NCBI GenBank assembly: GCA_019425005.1
Contig: JAHYYK010000011.1
Span: 1 to 49,050, forward strand
Direction: 5' to 3'
Origin: Collinsella sp.
GTDB lineage: Bacteria > Actinomycetota > Coriobacteriia > Coriobacteriales > Coriobacteriaceae
DNA length: 49,050 bases
In this document: one piece after another, positions 10,577 through 19,300 of the stretch
Layout: each line of letters begins with the position of its first letter
Numbering within the stretch: position 1 is the first letter of the stretch
Made by a program: the position numbers and the translations under genes
Notes under the pieces: generated by a model
What the model was told of the DNA's origin: nothing
The model's input: only the letters and a program-made list of their open reading frames with translations
Database searches by the model: none

Positions 10577-11168
10577 TCTATTTAACCCGGGCCGCCACCC
10601 ATAGCGGCTTTCCAAGCGTATTCTCAGTGCAAAGCAATCGTCAGTTTAATCCTATGCGCTGATACCGCATTTCATTTGTTCGGCTCGAATTCTACGGCCT
10701 GGCAACCCTCGCACTCTCCGGCAAATGGATTGAACGCGAAGGCAGAGATGATGTGTGCGTGGACATCGAGGCTGCTGTAGGTAACATACTGGGACATGGA
10801 CCCCCGCTGCGCGTGGTATGCGGCCCGGCATATTCATTGCCGTCCAACCCCGTGTAGTTGCAGCAAAGGGTGGAACCTCAATGCTCAGCTCATGTTGTCC
10901 GTGGGACACGAGAATCGTAAGTACACTTTGGTGCGATTCTCACGCTGATACTGAGCCACCTGGAATAAGATACGTCGCGACAACACTTCGCTTCACCTCT
11001 GTCTCGACAAGATGACGTAGACTAAAGTTTCCTTTAGTAAGAGAACGAGAACTATATCTGAAAGCGTTGCGATGGCGTGAAGGCACCGAGTCCGAACCGC
11101 CTGAATGCTACGTGCATCTGCATCGCCTTTTTGTTATCTCTGCCAGTTGGGTAGCACTACACTTGTCA
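10577..11168. other. Intergenic remnants between RiPP genes and ABC transporter
   Basis: About 590 bases with no intact gene. A reverse-strand transposase fragment occupies 10672-10797. Further left-over coding signal on the reverse strand near 10900-10985 (a frame reading VAQYQRENRTKVYLRF) is interrupted by stops. A GCGATG...CATCGC stem followed by CTTTTT near 11066-11135 may be a forward terminator. CTAAAG-TTTC-CTTTAG (11021-11036) is a small hairpin. Confidence 0.35.
10672..10797 (-). pseudogene. N-terminal fragment of an IS110-type transposase
   Basis: The reverse frame from ATG 10797 reads 41 residues beginning MSQYVTYSSLDVHAH and then FNPFAGE before a stop. This matches the start of IS110-family transposases (the DEDD domain begins with a GLDVH-like strand containing the first catalytic Asp). 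The glycine before the leucine is changed to Ser and everything after residue 41 is absent. It shows that a mobile element once sat in this island. Confidence 0.6.
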
Positions 11169-12821
11169 TCATTTTCCCTGGTACATGCTGCCTAAATCCA
11201 CTACCCCTTCTACCGCGCCGACCATCTCGTCATCGTGAGAGACAACGATGATCAGCTAGCTTTGCTTGTTGCGCTTAACATAGGCCGCAAGCTCGGCGCG
11301 GCTTACAGCGTCTAACCCAGTCGTGGGCTCGTCGAGTACCAAAACTGACGACTTGCGTGAAATCGCCGACCATAAGTACACTCGGCGCAGCTCACCGCCC
11401 GAAAGCGCGGAGCAACGTTTCCCGAGCAACTCCTTCACGCTGTTTTCCAGCGAAAGTAGGCCATCTACACCCCGGTGATAGGAAGAAAAGGGCGTGTCGA
11501 AATACTCTAACAGCTCTTTCACCGTTTCGTCCGGCGCGAAGCACGACTGTGGGCAGCACGATATCTCTCTCGCACGTATGTAATCCAAGTCGCATTCTTC
11601 GATTGGCACGCCGTTGTATTTTACTTTGCCTTTCGATGAGTATAGCCCGAGCATCAAGTAAAGAAGTGACGTCTTGCCTCTTCCGTTTTCCCCAACTATG
11701 CAATATGTACCAGGACCGGAAAACTTGAAAGAAAACCCGCCGAGGACCTCTCGGACAGATCCGTCTGGAAGGGCAACCGAGAATTCCAAATCAGATACCG
11801 AAATGTCATTTATTTCATCGAGTTTAGCTAAATCGGTCCGATTCCACCCCGATCTCTCCTTTTCTCTCGTCGCGATAGCCGTCCTATCCCATGATGCTTT
11901 GGCATCTTGATAGGATTTGAACAATGACATCATACTTTTCAAAGTCTTAAAGAGAACCGCGAAGTATGTACCGATGATAGTGTACTCGCCTATTGACATA
12001 GTTCCGTTAATGATTCGTACTCCGGAAACAACAAGTATCACCGCTTGAAACAACGCTGCGAAAAGACCATCGAGCGATGTCAGAGAATATGATAGCTTTC
12101 CGGAGCGCAAAACTTTGGGAAAATAGCTCTTAAACCCAGCGTCGAGCGCTTGTTCGCTCTTGCCGTACGAAGATGTCAGTTGAATGTTGAGAATCTGATT
12201 AAGCTGCGATGCAATTGCGGCGTAAAAGGCGCTGTCCGCCTCTTTCTTCTCATACGTGACCCTATACAAAAGTTTCCTCAACCCAGTAATTACACAGAAA
12301 TACACGATGAGGAGAATGATGGAAAACACCGCGAGAGTTGAATCAATTGACCATATGATAAGCAATACGATGGGAATGGCTACAATGGACAGCGGCGCAC
12401 TGATAAAATTCGCCAAAACGAAGGATGAGACCACGCTGGAGTCGGAAATAATCCGTTGCGTTGTATAGGCTGGATCGATGGTCCGACTCACCAAGTAATC
12501 GTCTCTTTCAAAACGCAAGACGGCCTCCCTGAGAAGATCAAAGGAAAGTCTCGTGGTTATGCGAATGGAAAGTGTTCCTGCAAAATAAGTAAAGAGGGTG
12601 GAGAAAACTCCTATTGACGCAACCAGGAGCGCGAAGAGTACGGCGTCTCTTTCGCTGCGGTTACCGAGAAGAAAATCTAAGAATTTCCCGTTCACGTATG
12701 GCATGGCATAGGAGAGAGCGGTTCCAATCACCGTGATAGCAATGAAGACGAAAGCCCCTTTTGCTCTGATGAACCTCGAGAGAACGCATCGAATCAAGGA
12801 AGGCCCCAATCTACCCGCCAC
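11169..12821 (-). pseudogene. ABC exporter (membrane + ATPase domains) with amber stop before the H-loop
   Basis: Half-transporter of the peptide/lipid exporter type. The first 310 residues carry five or six membrane helices; the nucleotide-binding domain follows with Walker A GENGRGKTS near 375, signature LSGGE near 472 and Walker B VLVLDEPT near 490. A TAG codon at 11256-11258 ends the frame after 521 residues (KRNKQS). The same frame then continues for 28 codons as LIIVVSHDDEMVGAVEG... to a TGA at 11169-11171, which is exactly the missing H-loop with its catalytic His. So one base change has removed an essential motif. The start, GTG 12821, has no clear ribosome site. The gene faces the RiPP genes and would be a natural exporter for their product, but that link is inferred from proximity only. 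Confidence 0.85.
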
Positions 12822-13136
12822 AAAACATCAATCACTGATACCTTACACCTCAACACAACAGGAGCGAAGATTTGCCAATGAGACTGCTTTAAGATTGCCT
12901 TGGGCCAATACGATCTCAAGCTCTTCCTACAAGAGAGTCGGAATCGGACATCTCCTCCGACGAACCTGGCAATCGGGCGGTTGAAATATCTTTTTCAACC
13001 GCCCGATTGCCACAATAGATTTGAGCATCCGCCCACAAACGTCCGCGTTTTATACCCATCAAATCCTTTGCCTTTTGTCGTCTAGACTAGAAAAATCGCT
13101 CGAAATAACGCAACCGGCCTGCTCGCTTGAAGAAAC
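12822..13136. other. Intergenic region upstream of the ABC gene
   Basis: About 315 AT-rich bases without a supported gene. It contains the perfect hairpin at 12968-13011 listed separately; otherwise I see nothing definite. Confidence 0.4.
12968..13011. repeat. Perfect 19-bp inverted repeat
   Basis: Arms GGCAATCGGGCGGTTGAAA (12968-12986) and its exact complement (12993-13011) flank a six-base loop. There is no T-tract on either side. Its GC content is far above the surrounding island DNA. It may end the methyltransferase remnant upstream or be the scar of a small inserted element. Confidence 0.85.
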
Positions 13137-13800
13137 CTAAGCCCGTAACGTAGATGTGCAAACTTCCGAAACGCCTTGCGCGGCATAGTGCGTATAAACT
13201 TCGTCAACCGCCTCAGAAATATCTGAGTATCGCGCCGGGTCAAAAGCATACGATGTCGCAGCTAAACCCTGCACCCATTCGGAACGCGGATTAATTGAAT
13301 AGCCACACAGCATCATCATACATGCATCTAGACCTGATTTCCCAAGTATCCGACGTATTGATGAGAGCATCGCGGGTCGCCCCTGCACCATCGTCGTCAC
13401 CCCTATTAGCAGTATTTACCGTTTTTCTCTAAATGCGTATCGCCACCCTTAAGAATACGAAGTGTTTTATCCAGACCCGATTGTCCTCCATCTCAAACGA
13501 AGGGATAAGGAATCTCATCCGGAATCGGCAGTAACGGAGGATTCACAACGACAAGCGAAAAACATGAGTCATCTCTCAGAGGGGAGTAAAGGCTCCCCTC
13601 AAGCACCCTAGTTTCGTCATCCAAAGAGTTGATGGCAGTGTTTTTCTTACAAAGGTCGACAACAAAAGGGTTGATTTCTACAGATGTTACATCCATGCCA
13701 CAGTTGGTAAGTATCAGGCCCTGTATTCTGGGGCCAGAACACAAATCGAGAGCCTTCCGTGCGCTCTGCGGTGTAAGGCGCCAATCTCAGCAAATCTGTC
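13137..13800 (-). pseudogene. SAM-dependent methyltransferase pseudogene
   Basis: Remains of a class I methyltransferase on the reverse strand. Going downstream: ALDLCSGP (SAM-binding glycine loop, last Gly changed to Arg) near 13745, then DVTSVEINP, then VVVNPPLLPIPDEIPYPFV with the NPP(Y/L) motif found in N-methyltransferases of the HemK/RlmG type. A TGA at 13493-13495 interrupts PYPFV-DGGQSGL, where a Gly codon is expected; the frame then meets TAA TAG near 13420 and shifts by one base to continue as GVTTMVQGRPAMLSSIRR down to TAG at 13137. The upstream end is also broken by a TGA near 13790. At least three lesions make it non-functional. It may have been part of the peptide locus or an independent gene. 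Confidence 0.7.
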
Positions 13801-14054
13801 CCACAATACTGCGCTGAAGAACAAGACGGAACCCCTGAGCCAAACTCCCCTATACCTTATTAAGGCTAAGACAGGCAAGTTCACGCACCCGGCATATTCC
13901 AGAATAACATCCTATTGTTTTAGATGCTCTACAAGCATGAACAGCCGCGAATCGGAAAGATCTTCTAGTTTCGCCCCGACTGACCGCCAAGGGCCAAAAT
14001 GGCCCCTCCATCCCCGGGCGACTGGCTCTGGCGCGCCGAGGAGTGTCCCCAAGT
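13801..14054. other. Right boundary of the accessory island
   Basis: No gene is supported. Base composition returns from AT-rich to GC-rich between about 13900 and 14000, where the conserved FHA-kinase operon begins. A run reading GGGCCAAAATGGCCC near 13993-14007 is a short perfect palindrome. Confidence 0.35.
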
Positions 14055-14087
14055 GCCGGCAGAAAAGAAACGTCCCTATCTGCCGGC
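14055..14087 (-). terminator. Hairpin at the end of the FHA operon
   Basis: GCCGGCAGA (14055-14063) pairs with TCTGCCGGC (14079-14087) and overlaps the FHA stop codon by one base. The T-rich loop is clear but the tail is not a T-tract, so this is a probable rather than certain terminator. Confidence 0.45.
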
Positions 14088-15025
14088 TAGAGGGCACCGA
14101 AGAGGATGGCGTAGGTAGTGGATTCGCCGAGCTTGAGCTCGTCGCCGGGATTGAGTTGGGCGGAACGGCCGGGCTCGACCTGAATGCAGACGCGCGTGGC
14201 CCCGTTTACCACCACGGTTCCGTTGGTGGACGACAAGTCCTCGACGTGCCAGATATTTTGAGCATCGCACCAGATATGGGCATGGCGGGCCGAGACATCG
14301 TCGCCGACGTCGGTAATATCGCCCTCACCAGTGGCCAGCGCACCAATCTCAACACCCTGCTCACTCGGCTGAATCCAGCGCGGGGCGCTCACGACAAAAC
14401 TGTTTTGTACGCGCAGCAAGCCCAAGGGGTGCGCCGGAGCGGGTTCGCGTTCGCCCGCGGTCATCGACATGCCAAGCGAACGCGGCGTGGAGGTGCCTCC
14501 GCCACAGGTCGCGTGCGCGTAGTCGATGGCATAGTTCACCGAGGACCGCACATCCGCCGAACAACCGACGGCGACAAACAGCACCAGCACGGCCTCGGCG
14601 CGCTCGGCGGGCATGAGTTCCGCCGCCTGGGACAGGCGATCGAGCGCGTTGCGATAGAGATTCGTGTCCTGATGGCACTCTTCGAGCGCGCGTACCATCG
14701 GTTCACCTGCAGGACCGCACACCATATTGATCACAGCCGTGGAGTCCATGGGATTTCGCTGGCGCAGGGCCAGTTGCGACATAATACGCGCAGCCGAGGT
14801 ACCGTATTCGGCAAAGTAGCGCTGCTGAAGCGTGCCGACCGGCGCGCGAACGATAAAGCGGGAAACCCAAGAGCGATCGGCGGCTCGGCTCTGCGGGCTG
14901 CGGCCGTCGGCGAGCGGACGGGACGAAAGCACCAGGCCGCACAGCTCGATATGGCTCAGATGCGCCGCGCGCTTAAAGATGTCAAACATGGCCCCGCATG
15001 GGGTGAGCTCAACTTGAGATGCCAT
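14087..15025 (-). CDS. FHA-domain protein with unique N-terminal domain
   Basis: Protein of 312 residues with no signal peptide or membrane span. The N-terminal 210 residues match no domain I recognise and include several Cys and an alpha-helical, Ala-rich centre. The C-terminal 95 residues are an FHA domain: IGALATGE, SARHAHIWC (the Ser-x-x-His binding loop) and EDLSSTNGTVVVNG. FHA domains bind phosphothreonine, so the likely partner is the Ser/Thr kinase encoded three bases upstream (stop at 15029, start at 15025). It is the last gene of the operon 17775-14087. A truncated copy of its 3' part lies 6.7 kb away at 7419. FHA assignment is sure; the role is inferred from the operon. Confidence 0.88.
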   Translation of the reverse strand: MASQVELTPCGAMFDIFKRAAHLSHIELCGLVLSSRPLADGRSPQSRAADRSWVSRFIVRAPVGTLQQRYFAEYGTSAARIMSQLALRQRNPMDSTAVINMVCGPAGEPMVRALEECHQDTNLYRNALDRLSQAAELMPAERAEAVLVLFVAVGCSADVRSSVNYAIDYAHATCGGGTSTPRSLGMSMTAGEREPAPAHPLGLLRVQNSFVVSAPRWIQPSEQGVEIGALATGEGDITDVGDDVSARHAHIWCDAQNIWHVEDLSSTNGTVVVNGATRVCIQVEPGRSAQLNPGDELKLGESTTYAILFGAL

Positions 15026-15028
15026 GAC

Positions 15029-16873
15029 CTAGGCCTCCTTGGTCGTAGAAATAGAATCGGACGATACTTCGACAGGTCCGCCAAAAGTACGGGCAGCTGC
15101 GGCTCCACCGGCAAGCGGAGTCGCCATCTGGGCTTTTGTGCGTCGCGGTGCCGAAACGGGAAGTTCAAAGGCAAAGCCCATCGCAAGCAAAAACCACGTA
15201 AGCGTATAGGTTGCAACCAGAGCGGCAACAAGGCCGCCCATCACGGCGCGTTGGGAAAATACGCTACATGCAGCCACAACCAGTACTGGAACCTCGCAGG
15301 CAGAAAGCGCAAGCACACCCTGCAGGAGCCCCGAGCGCCGATTGCGCGCAAGTGCCCCCGCGGTAACGCCGGCTATGCCTGGCAGCGCCAACGCCAGTGC
15401 GGCAATAATACCCGGTAGCGTCCCAGACCACACGAGCGATCCCAAAGTCGCCGTCACGCGAGCGCCCGACGCCAGCAGCGCGGCCGAAACCACGACCACA
15501 GCCCAAACCACGCCACAGACGACCGTCGCGCCGACCATCAGCGCGCGACGAACCGCACGGCCAGACGCATCCATGGGGCACGGCGTGAGCGGCTCGCCGC
15601 GGAGCGAACGACCGACATTTTGCGCATAGTGGTCACAAAACGCCGAGAGCGCCGCCTCGACCGCCGCCGGCTCGGGACGATCTTTTTGATGGCTGGACAG
15701 ACAGGCCATCACCACGTCGAACAGCTGGGCATCGACAAACGCCAGCGCATCGCGTAGCTCCTCGGAATCCGGCTCAAGCCCTAGCTGCTGGGCCTGCTCG
15801 GCCGCGGCGAGCGCCACATCGGGCTCACGACGAAGCAGCTGAGTCAAATCACAACCGGGCGCATGGGCACCAATGGGATAGTCGGGCAGCGTGTCCATCT
15901 TGAGACGGTAGGGGCTGGCGATGTCGCGCGTCTTTTTGCGCGAACCCGAGGTGCCCGAAGTGCTCGGCGCGGCTTCGTATGGCGCGGCGCCGGCAATGAG
16001 CTCGTAAACCGTGCTTGCTGCGGCATAGACGTCGATCGCCGGCGACATACGCAAAGCGCGCAGGTCGGGAATATCGTCGGTGAGCATCTCGGGCGGGGCA
16101 TAGGCAACCGTCGCGCGACGCAGCGTGGCATAGCGCTCCGTAAACGACGCCTTGCCGCCGGTACCGGCCACGGCCGACGCAGGCTCAAGCGCCAGCGACG
16201 AGCCAAAGTCGATCAGGCACAGGTCAAAGGTGCCCTCGGCAAGCTGCCGGTCAAGCGGTAGACGCGCCGTACGCACCATAATATTAGCGGGCGAGATATC
16301 GCGATGGACAAAGCCCTCGCCCACCAGGCTCATACGGCAGAGCAGATCGAACAGGTCGCGACCCAGACGCGCCGCCACAAGCGGCGATAGGCGGCCGGCA
16401 TCGTCCACGGCAAAGCGCGAGCGCAAGCGGGCGAGCGTCTCGCCCTCGACCCATTCCATGACAATTGCAGGCACACCGTCGACCTCGCCCCAGCCATAGA
16501 GGCGGGGAAAGCCCTTAAGGCCCGAAAGGGCGCGATGGCATTCGTATTCCTCGCGAAACGCCGCTTTGAACTTGGTGACCAGCGCCTCGTGAGTTGCATC
16601 GTCGTCAAACTCATCGCGCGTCGGCAAGATGAGCTGCTTGAGCGCCACGGCCTCGCCTTGGGCGTTGACGGCACGCGTCACGCGGCCGATACCGCCACGG
16701 CGCATGGTGGCATCGTCGGCAAACAGCATCGTAAAACGACGCAGATAGGCAGGCAGTTCGTCCTGACCGAGCGCAATGGCCGGCTCAAACCCGTCGACAC
16801 GCGCCAGGCGCAGGCCGACCATGGGATCGCGACCGAGCGATTGTGGTGTGGTGGATGCAAGATCGGTCATCAT
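15029..16873 (-). CDS. Ser/Thr protein kinase with C-terminal membrane segments
   Basis: Protein of 614 residues. The kinase domain (about 45-310) has the glycine-rich RRGGIGRV, the ATP-anchoring Lys in VALKQL, the catalytic loop HRDISPANIMV at about 190-200, IDFGSS as the DFG motif and APPE as the activation-segment end. Ser replaces the usual catalytic-loop Lys (HRDxKxxN), a variant seen in a group of bacterial kinases. After a linker, four hydrophobic helices occupy roughly 430-570, so the enzyme is membrane-bound, with no PASTA or other sensor domain. Its ATG overlaps the stop of the upstream secreted-protein gene by a few bases, so the three genes are translationally coupled. The substrate may be the FHA protein or its neighbour. 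It is a second kinase-FHA set distinct from the PknB cluster at 29-39 kb. Confidence 0.9.
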   Translation of the reverse strand: MMTDLASTTPQSLGRDPMVGLRLARVDGFEPAIALGQDELPAYLRRFTMLFADDATMRRGGIGRVTRAVNAQGEAVALKQLILPTRDEFDDDATHEALVTKFKAAFREEYECHRALSGLKGFPRLYGWGEVDGVPAIVMEWVEGETLARLRSRFAVDDAGRLSPLVAARLGRDLFDLLCRMSLVGEGFVHRDISPANIMVRTARLPLDRQLAEGTFDLCLIDFGSSLALEPASAVAGTGGKASFTERYATLRRATVAYAPPEMLTDDIPDLRALRMSPAIDVYAAASTVYELIAGAAPYEAAPSTSGTSGSRKKTRDIASPYRLKMDTLPDYPIGAHAPGCDLTQLLRREPDVALAAAEQAQQLGLEPDSEELRDALAFVDAQLFDVVMACLSSHQKDRPEPAAVEAALSAFCDHYAQNVGRSLRGEPLTPCPMDASGRAVRRALMVGATVVCGVVWAVVVVSAALLASGARVTATLGSLVWSGTLPGIIAALALALPGIAGVTAGALARNRRSGLLQGVLALSACEVPVLVVAACSVFSQRAVMGGLVAALVATYTLTWFLLAMGFAFELPVSAPRRTKAQMATPLAGGAAAARTFGGPVEVSSDSISTTKEA

Positions 16874-17775
16874 AGGGCAAGCGCCGCCATGTTATTGTTG
16901 AAGTTACCGAGCGCAACGTCATCATCGCCGTAATGGCCGACCCATTGACATAGGTTGGTGTAACAGCCCCACAGATTGGCATACTGCTGATACCACTTTG
17001 ACCGGGGCGAGAATGTCTGACGACCGAACTCGGCTCGAATGACAAACATCTCCCCGACCAGGCTGTCGCACGGCCCGGGATCTCCCGTAGAGTTATAGGT
17101 CGAAACCACGTCATTGGCACGAGAAACATAGCCGTCGAGCATGTTGTACTTGGTCACAAGCCAGCTGTGAATGCTCTCTTCCTCAGCAGCGGAAAGGCCA
17201 CCGGAGTTTGCATCGTTGTCAGTGTTTCCGCCCGTCGAGCCGCCGTTTCCAGACCCTCCGGCAGAGGAACCCGACCCAGAGCCGCCGCCCGAACTCGATG
17301 AATCCGAGCCGGAGCCAGAAGTATCCGAGCTACCGGGCTTTCCGGACTGCTGGGCGTCCTGCTCCTTCTGCTGCTCGACCTTATTCACCGTTGCCGCCAC
17401 GCTATTGTTGGACAACCGATCGATGATCTTGGTGTTGGTGAGCACGATGGTTTTGCCATTGGCAAGCGTGACTTCGTTGTCCGGGGCCTCGGCGCCGTCC
17501 GCGTCGCCGGTGCCAAACACAATATGCGCGACCACACTTGCCCAAGCATATCCAGTCGTGGTCCCCAGGTCACTTTTGACCTCATGCCCCACGCGCGGTT
17601 CGCGTGCGGCATGTGCCTGCATCATGGACGGCACGGTCATGCCATAGGCAGAAACGCCAGCTATGACCAGCACCAGCGAGCAAGACAGCAGTGCGTACGC
17701 CCGCGGCGCCAAGCCCAGTCGGCGTCGCATGCGCACCGCGGCGCCGCGCTTTGTCTGAGTGCCACCGGGCCGCAT
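16870..17775 (-). CDS. Membrane-anchored protein with Ser/Gly-rich linker, first gene of kinase operon
   Basis: Protein of 301 residues from the ATG at 17775, preceded by GGAGGAG; a longer in-frame start at 17868 lacks such a site. A basic N-terminus and one hydrophobic helix (about 26-48, YALLSCSLVLVIAGVSAYG) act as signal anchor, placing the rest outside. Residues about 75-145 form a folded part, followed by a low-complexity Ser/Gly/Asn region of about 60 residues that may span the cell wall, and a C-terminal domain of about 110 residues with three Cys and many Trp/Tyr, including CDSLVGEMFVIRAEFGRQ. I recognise no family. As the first gene of the operon it is a candidate for the extracytoplasmic sensor or target of the kinase. 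Confidence 0.75.
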   Translation of the reverse strand: MRPGGTQTKRGAAVRMRRRLGLAPRAYALLSCSLVLVIAGVSAYGMTVPSMMQAHAAREPRVGHEVKSDLGTTTGYAWASVVAHIVFGTGDADGAEAPDNEVTLANGKTIVLTNTKIIDRLSNNSVAATVNKVEQQKEQDAQQSGKPGSSDTSGSGSDSSSSGGGSGSGSSAGGSGNGGSTGGNTDNDANSGGLSAAEEESIHSWLVTKYNMLDGYVSRANDVVSTYNSTGDPGPCDSLVGEMFVIRAEFGRQTFSPRSKWYQQYANLWGCYTNLCQWVGHYGDDDVALGNFNNNMAALAL

Positions 17776-18020
17776 GCGTTCTCCTCCAACAAAAACACGC
17801 CGCTCGGGAGCGGCGCATTCATTCGAATCCATATTTGAGTGTATCAGCGAACCCAAAAGGTTGCGCAACGAATGGGCAAATTAAGGATGCGAGTGGAAGC
17901 ATCCATGCGATAAGCGGATACAAAGCATCTTTGTTGCACAACAAACTTACAGTCGCACGGGGAAATTATGGCTACCCCGTGCGTCGCGATGAAGACATAC
18001 GGCAGGAGCAGGCTCGCCAC

Positions 18021-18617
18021 CTAAATCGTGCGACGGGCCTCGATGGCGCGCCCAAGCGTAAGCTCGTCGGCATACTCCAGGTCGCCGCCCACGGGAAGGC
18101 CGCTCGCCAGACGCGATACCTCAACGCCCAGCGGCTTGATAGTGCGGGCCAGGTAGCTCGCCGTGGTCTCGCCCTCGATATTGGGGTTGGTGGCGATGAT
18201 GACCTCGTGGATGTCCTCGTGGCCCAAGCGTGCCAGCAGCTCACGAATGTGCAACTGCTCGGGACCAATCTTGTCCATGGGACTGATCACGCCGCCCAAT
18301 ACGTGGTAGAGACCGTGGTAGCTGCCCGTGCGCTCAATCGCCTGGACATCGCGCGGCTCGCCCACCACGCAAATGCGAGTGGTATCGCGCATCGAATCCT
18401 GGCAGATGGAGCACTCGTCGGCCGTGGCGTAGTTAAAGCAGCGGCTGCAAAAGTGAACCTCCTGCTTAACCTCCAGGATAGCCTCGGCCAGGCGGCGCGC
18501 CTCCTCGGCATCGGCCTCGAGCAGGTAATAGGCGATGCGCTGGGCCGACTTGGGACCAATGCCCGGCAGACGGCCCAGCTCATCGAGCAATTTTTGCAGA
18601 CTATGGTTGGCACTCAT
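18021..18617 (-). CDS. recR: Recombination mediator protein RecR
   Basis: RecR of 198 residues, the normal length. With RecF and RecO it loads RecA onto single-stranded gaps. The N-terminal helix-hairpin-helix has LGRLPGIGPKSAQRIAYYLL, the zinc finger is CSRCFNYATADECSIC (Cys at about 55, 58, 67 and 70), and the Toprim part includes VVGEPRDVQAIE and ATNPNIEGETTASYL. The start ATG at 18617 was chosen because it gives the usual MSANHSLQKLLDEL beginning; an in-frame upstream codon at 18704 would overlap the ybaB gene. It follows ybaB by 13 bases, so the two form an operon. Confidence 0.96.
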   Translation of the reverse strand: MSANHSLQKLLDELGRLPGIGPKSAQRIAYYLLEADAEEARRLAEAILEVKQEVHFCSRCFNYATADECSICQDSMRDTTRICVVGEPRDVQAIERTGSYHGLYHVLGGVISPMDKIGPEQLHIRELLARLGHEDIHEVIIATNPNIEGETTASYLARTIKPLGVEVSRLASGLPVGGDLEYADELTLGRAIEARRTI

Positions 18618-18630
18618 ATATATGCGTGTC

Positions 18631-18951
18631 TTAGAACGGCATGCCCGGGATGTTGAGGCCGCCGGTGATGGCGCCCATCTGCTTGTTGGCGAGCTCGTTG
18701 ACACCGCGGACGGCCTCGTTGACGGCAGCCATGATCATGTCCTGCAGCATATCGACGTCCTCGGGATCGAGGGCATCGGGGTCGATGGTGAGGTTGACGA
18801 GCTCCATCTCGCCGTTAACGGTCACCTTGACCATGCCGCCGCCGGCAGAGGCGTCGACGGTCTGGGACTTAAGGTTTTCCTGCGCGGCGGCAAGCTGCTC
18901 CTGCATCTTGCGAGCCTGCTTCATCATTTGCTGCATGTTCATACCGGCCAT
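18631..18951 (-). CDS. ybaB: YbaB/EbfC family nucleoid-associated protein
   Basis: Small DNA-binding protein of 106 residues. Family members form tweezer-like dimers that coat DNA and are almost always encoded between dnaX and recR, as here. The N-terminal helix has the typical MNMQQMMKQARKMQEQL, followed by the central strand block VKVTVNGEMELVNLTIDP and a C-terminal helix with AAVNEAV. An AAAGGAGCCATC leader supplies the ribosome site. Here the classic dnaX-ybaB contact is broken by a forward gene at 19301-19774. Confidence 0.94.
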   Translation of the reverse strand: MAGMNMQQMMKQARKMQEQLAAAQENLKSQTVDASAGGGMVKVTVNGEMELVNLTIDPDALDPEDVDMLQDMIMAAVNEAVRGVNELANKQMGAITGGLNIPGMPF

Positions 18952-19126
18952 GATGGCTCCTTTACGTGCGGCCGCGCGACAAGCTGCAAGGGCAGCCGGA
19001 GCGCGACGGGACTTTCAAACTCAAAAATCGTACCACGGCGCGGGGCAAGCAAGCGGGGCGGACACGCTACCTCAGTCGATATACATGTCCTTGAGCGTGA
19101 CGCACGCCCAAGATTATGCAAGGTCG

Positions 19127-19148
19127 AATTATGCAAGGTTGCATAATT
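19127..19148. repeat. Inverted repeat AATTATGCAA...TTGCATAATT
   Basis: A 22-base near-perfect palindrome with a two-base centre. The left arm is also repeated directly 15 bases upstream (ATTATGCAAGGT at 19113). It lies between divergent promoters and is AT-rich in a GC-rich setting, so it could be an operator. Confidence 0.55.
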
Positions 19149-19259
19149 ATCTCAAGCTACATCTAGCAGAGCTGGAACCAGGCAGTTTATGCGTAGGGCT
19201 ACAAGGCTACATGGCAAAATGCCGAGCCGCTGCTCGAGGCGGCACGCATGGCGGCTGGG

Positions 19260-19265
19260 TATAAT
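19260..19265 (+). promoter_or_regulatory. Probable -10 box of the 19301 gene
   Basis: A perfect TATAAT stands 36 bases before the GTG start. The -35 region has no good match, but the consensus hexamer is unusual in this GC-rich sequence. Confidence 0.45.
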
Positions 19266-19300
19266 TTGATTGTCATAGATGACGATTTGGAGGTGCCCTC

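Larger units (their letters stand above)
18952..19300. other. Intergenic region between divergent ybaB and 19301 genes
   Basis: Holds the promoters of the ybaB-recR operon (reverse) and of the forward membrane-protein gene. An inverted repeat at 19127-19148 lies in the middle. A TACGAT on the reverse strand near 19031 may be the ybaB -10 box, with only a weak -35 partner. Confidence 0.4.

Noticed and set aside
13937..15418. Open forward frame of 493 codons opposite the FHA and kinase genes
   Set aside because: Arg-rich shadow; reverse strand has FHA and kinase motifs.
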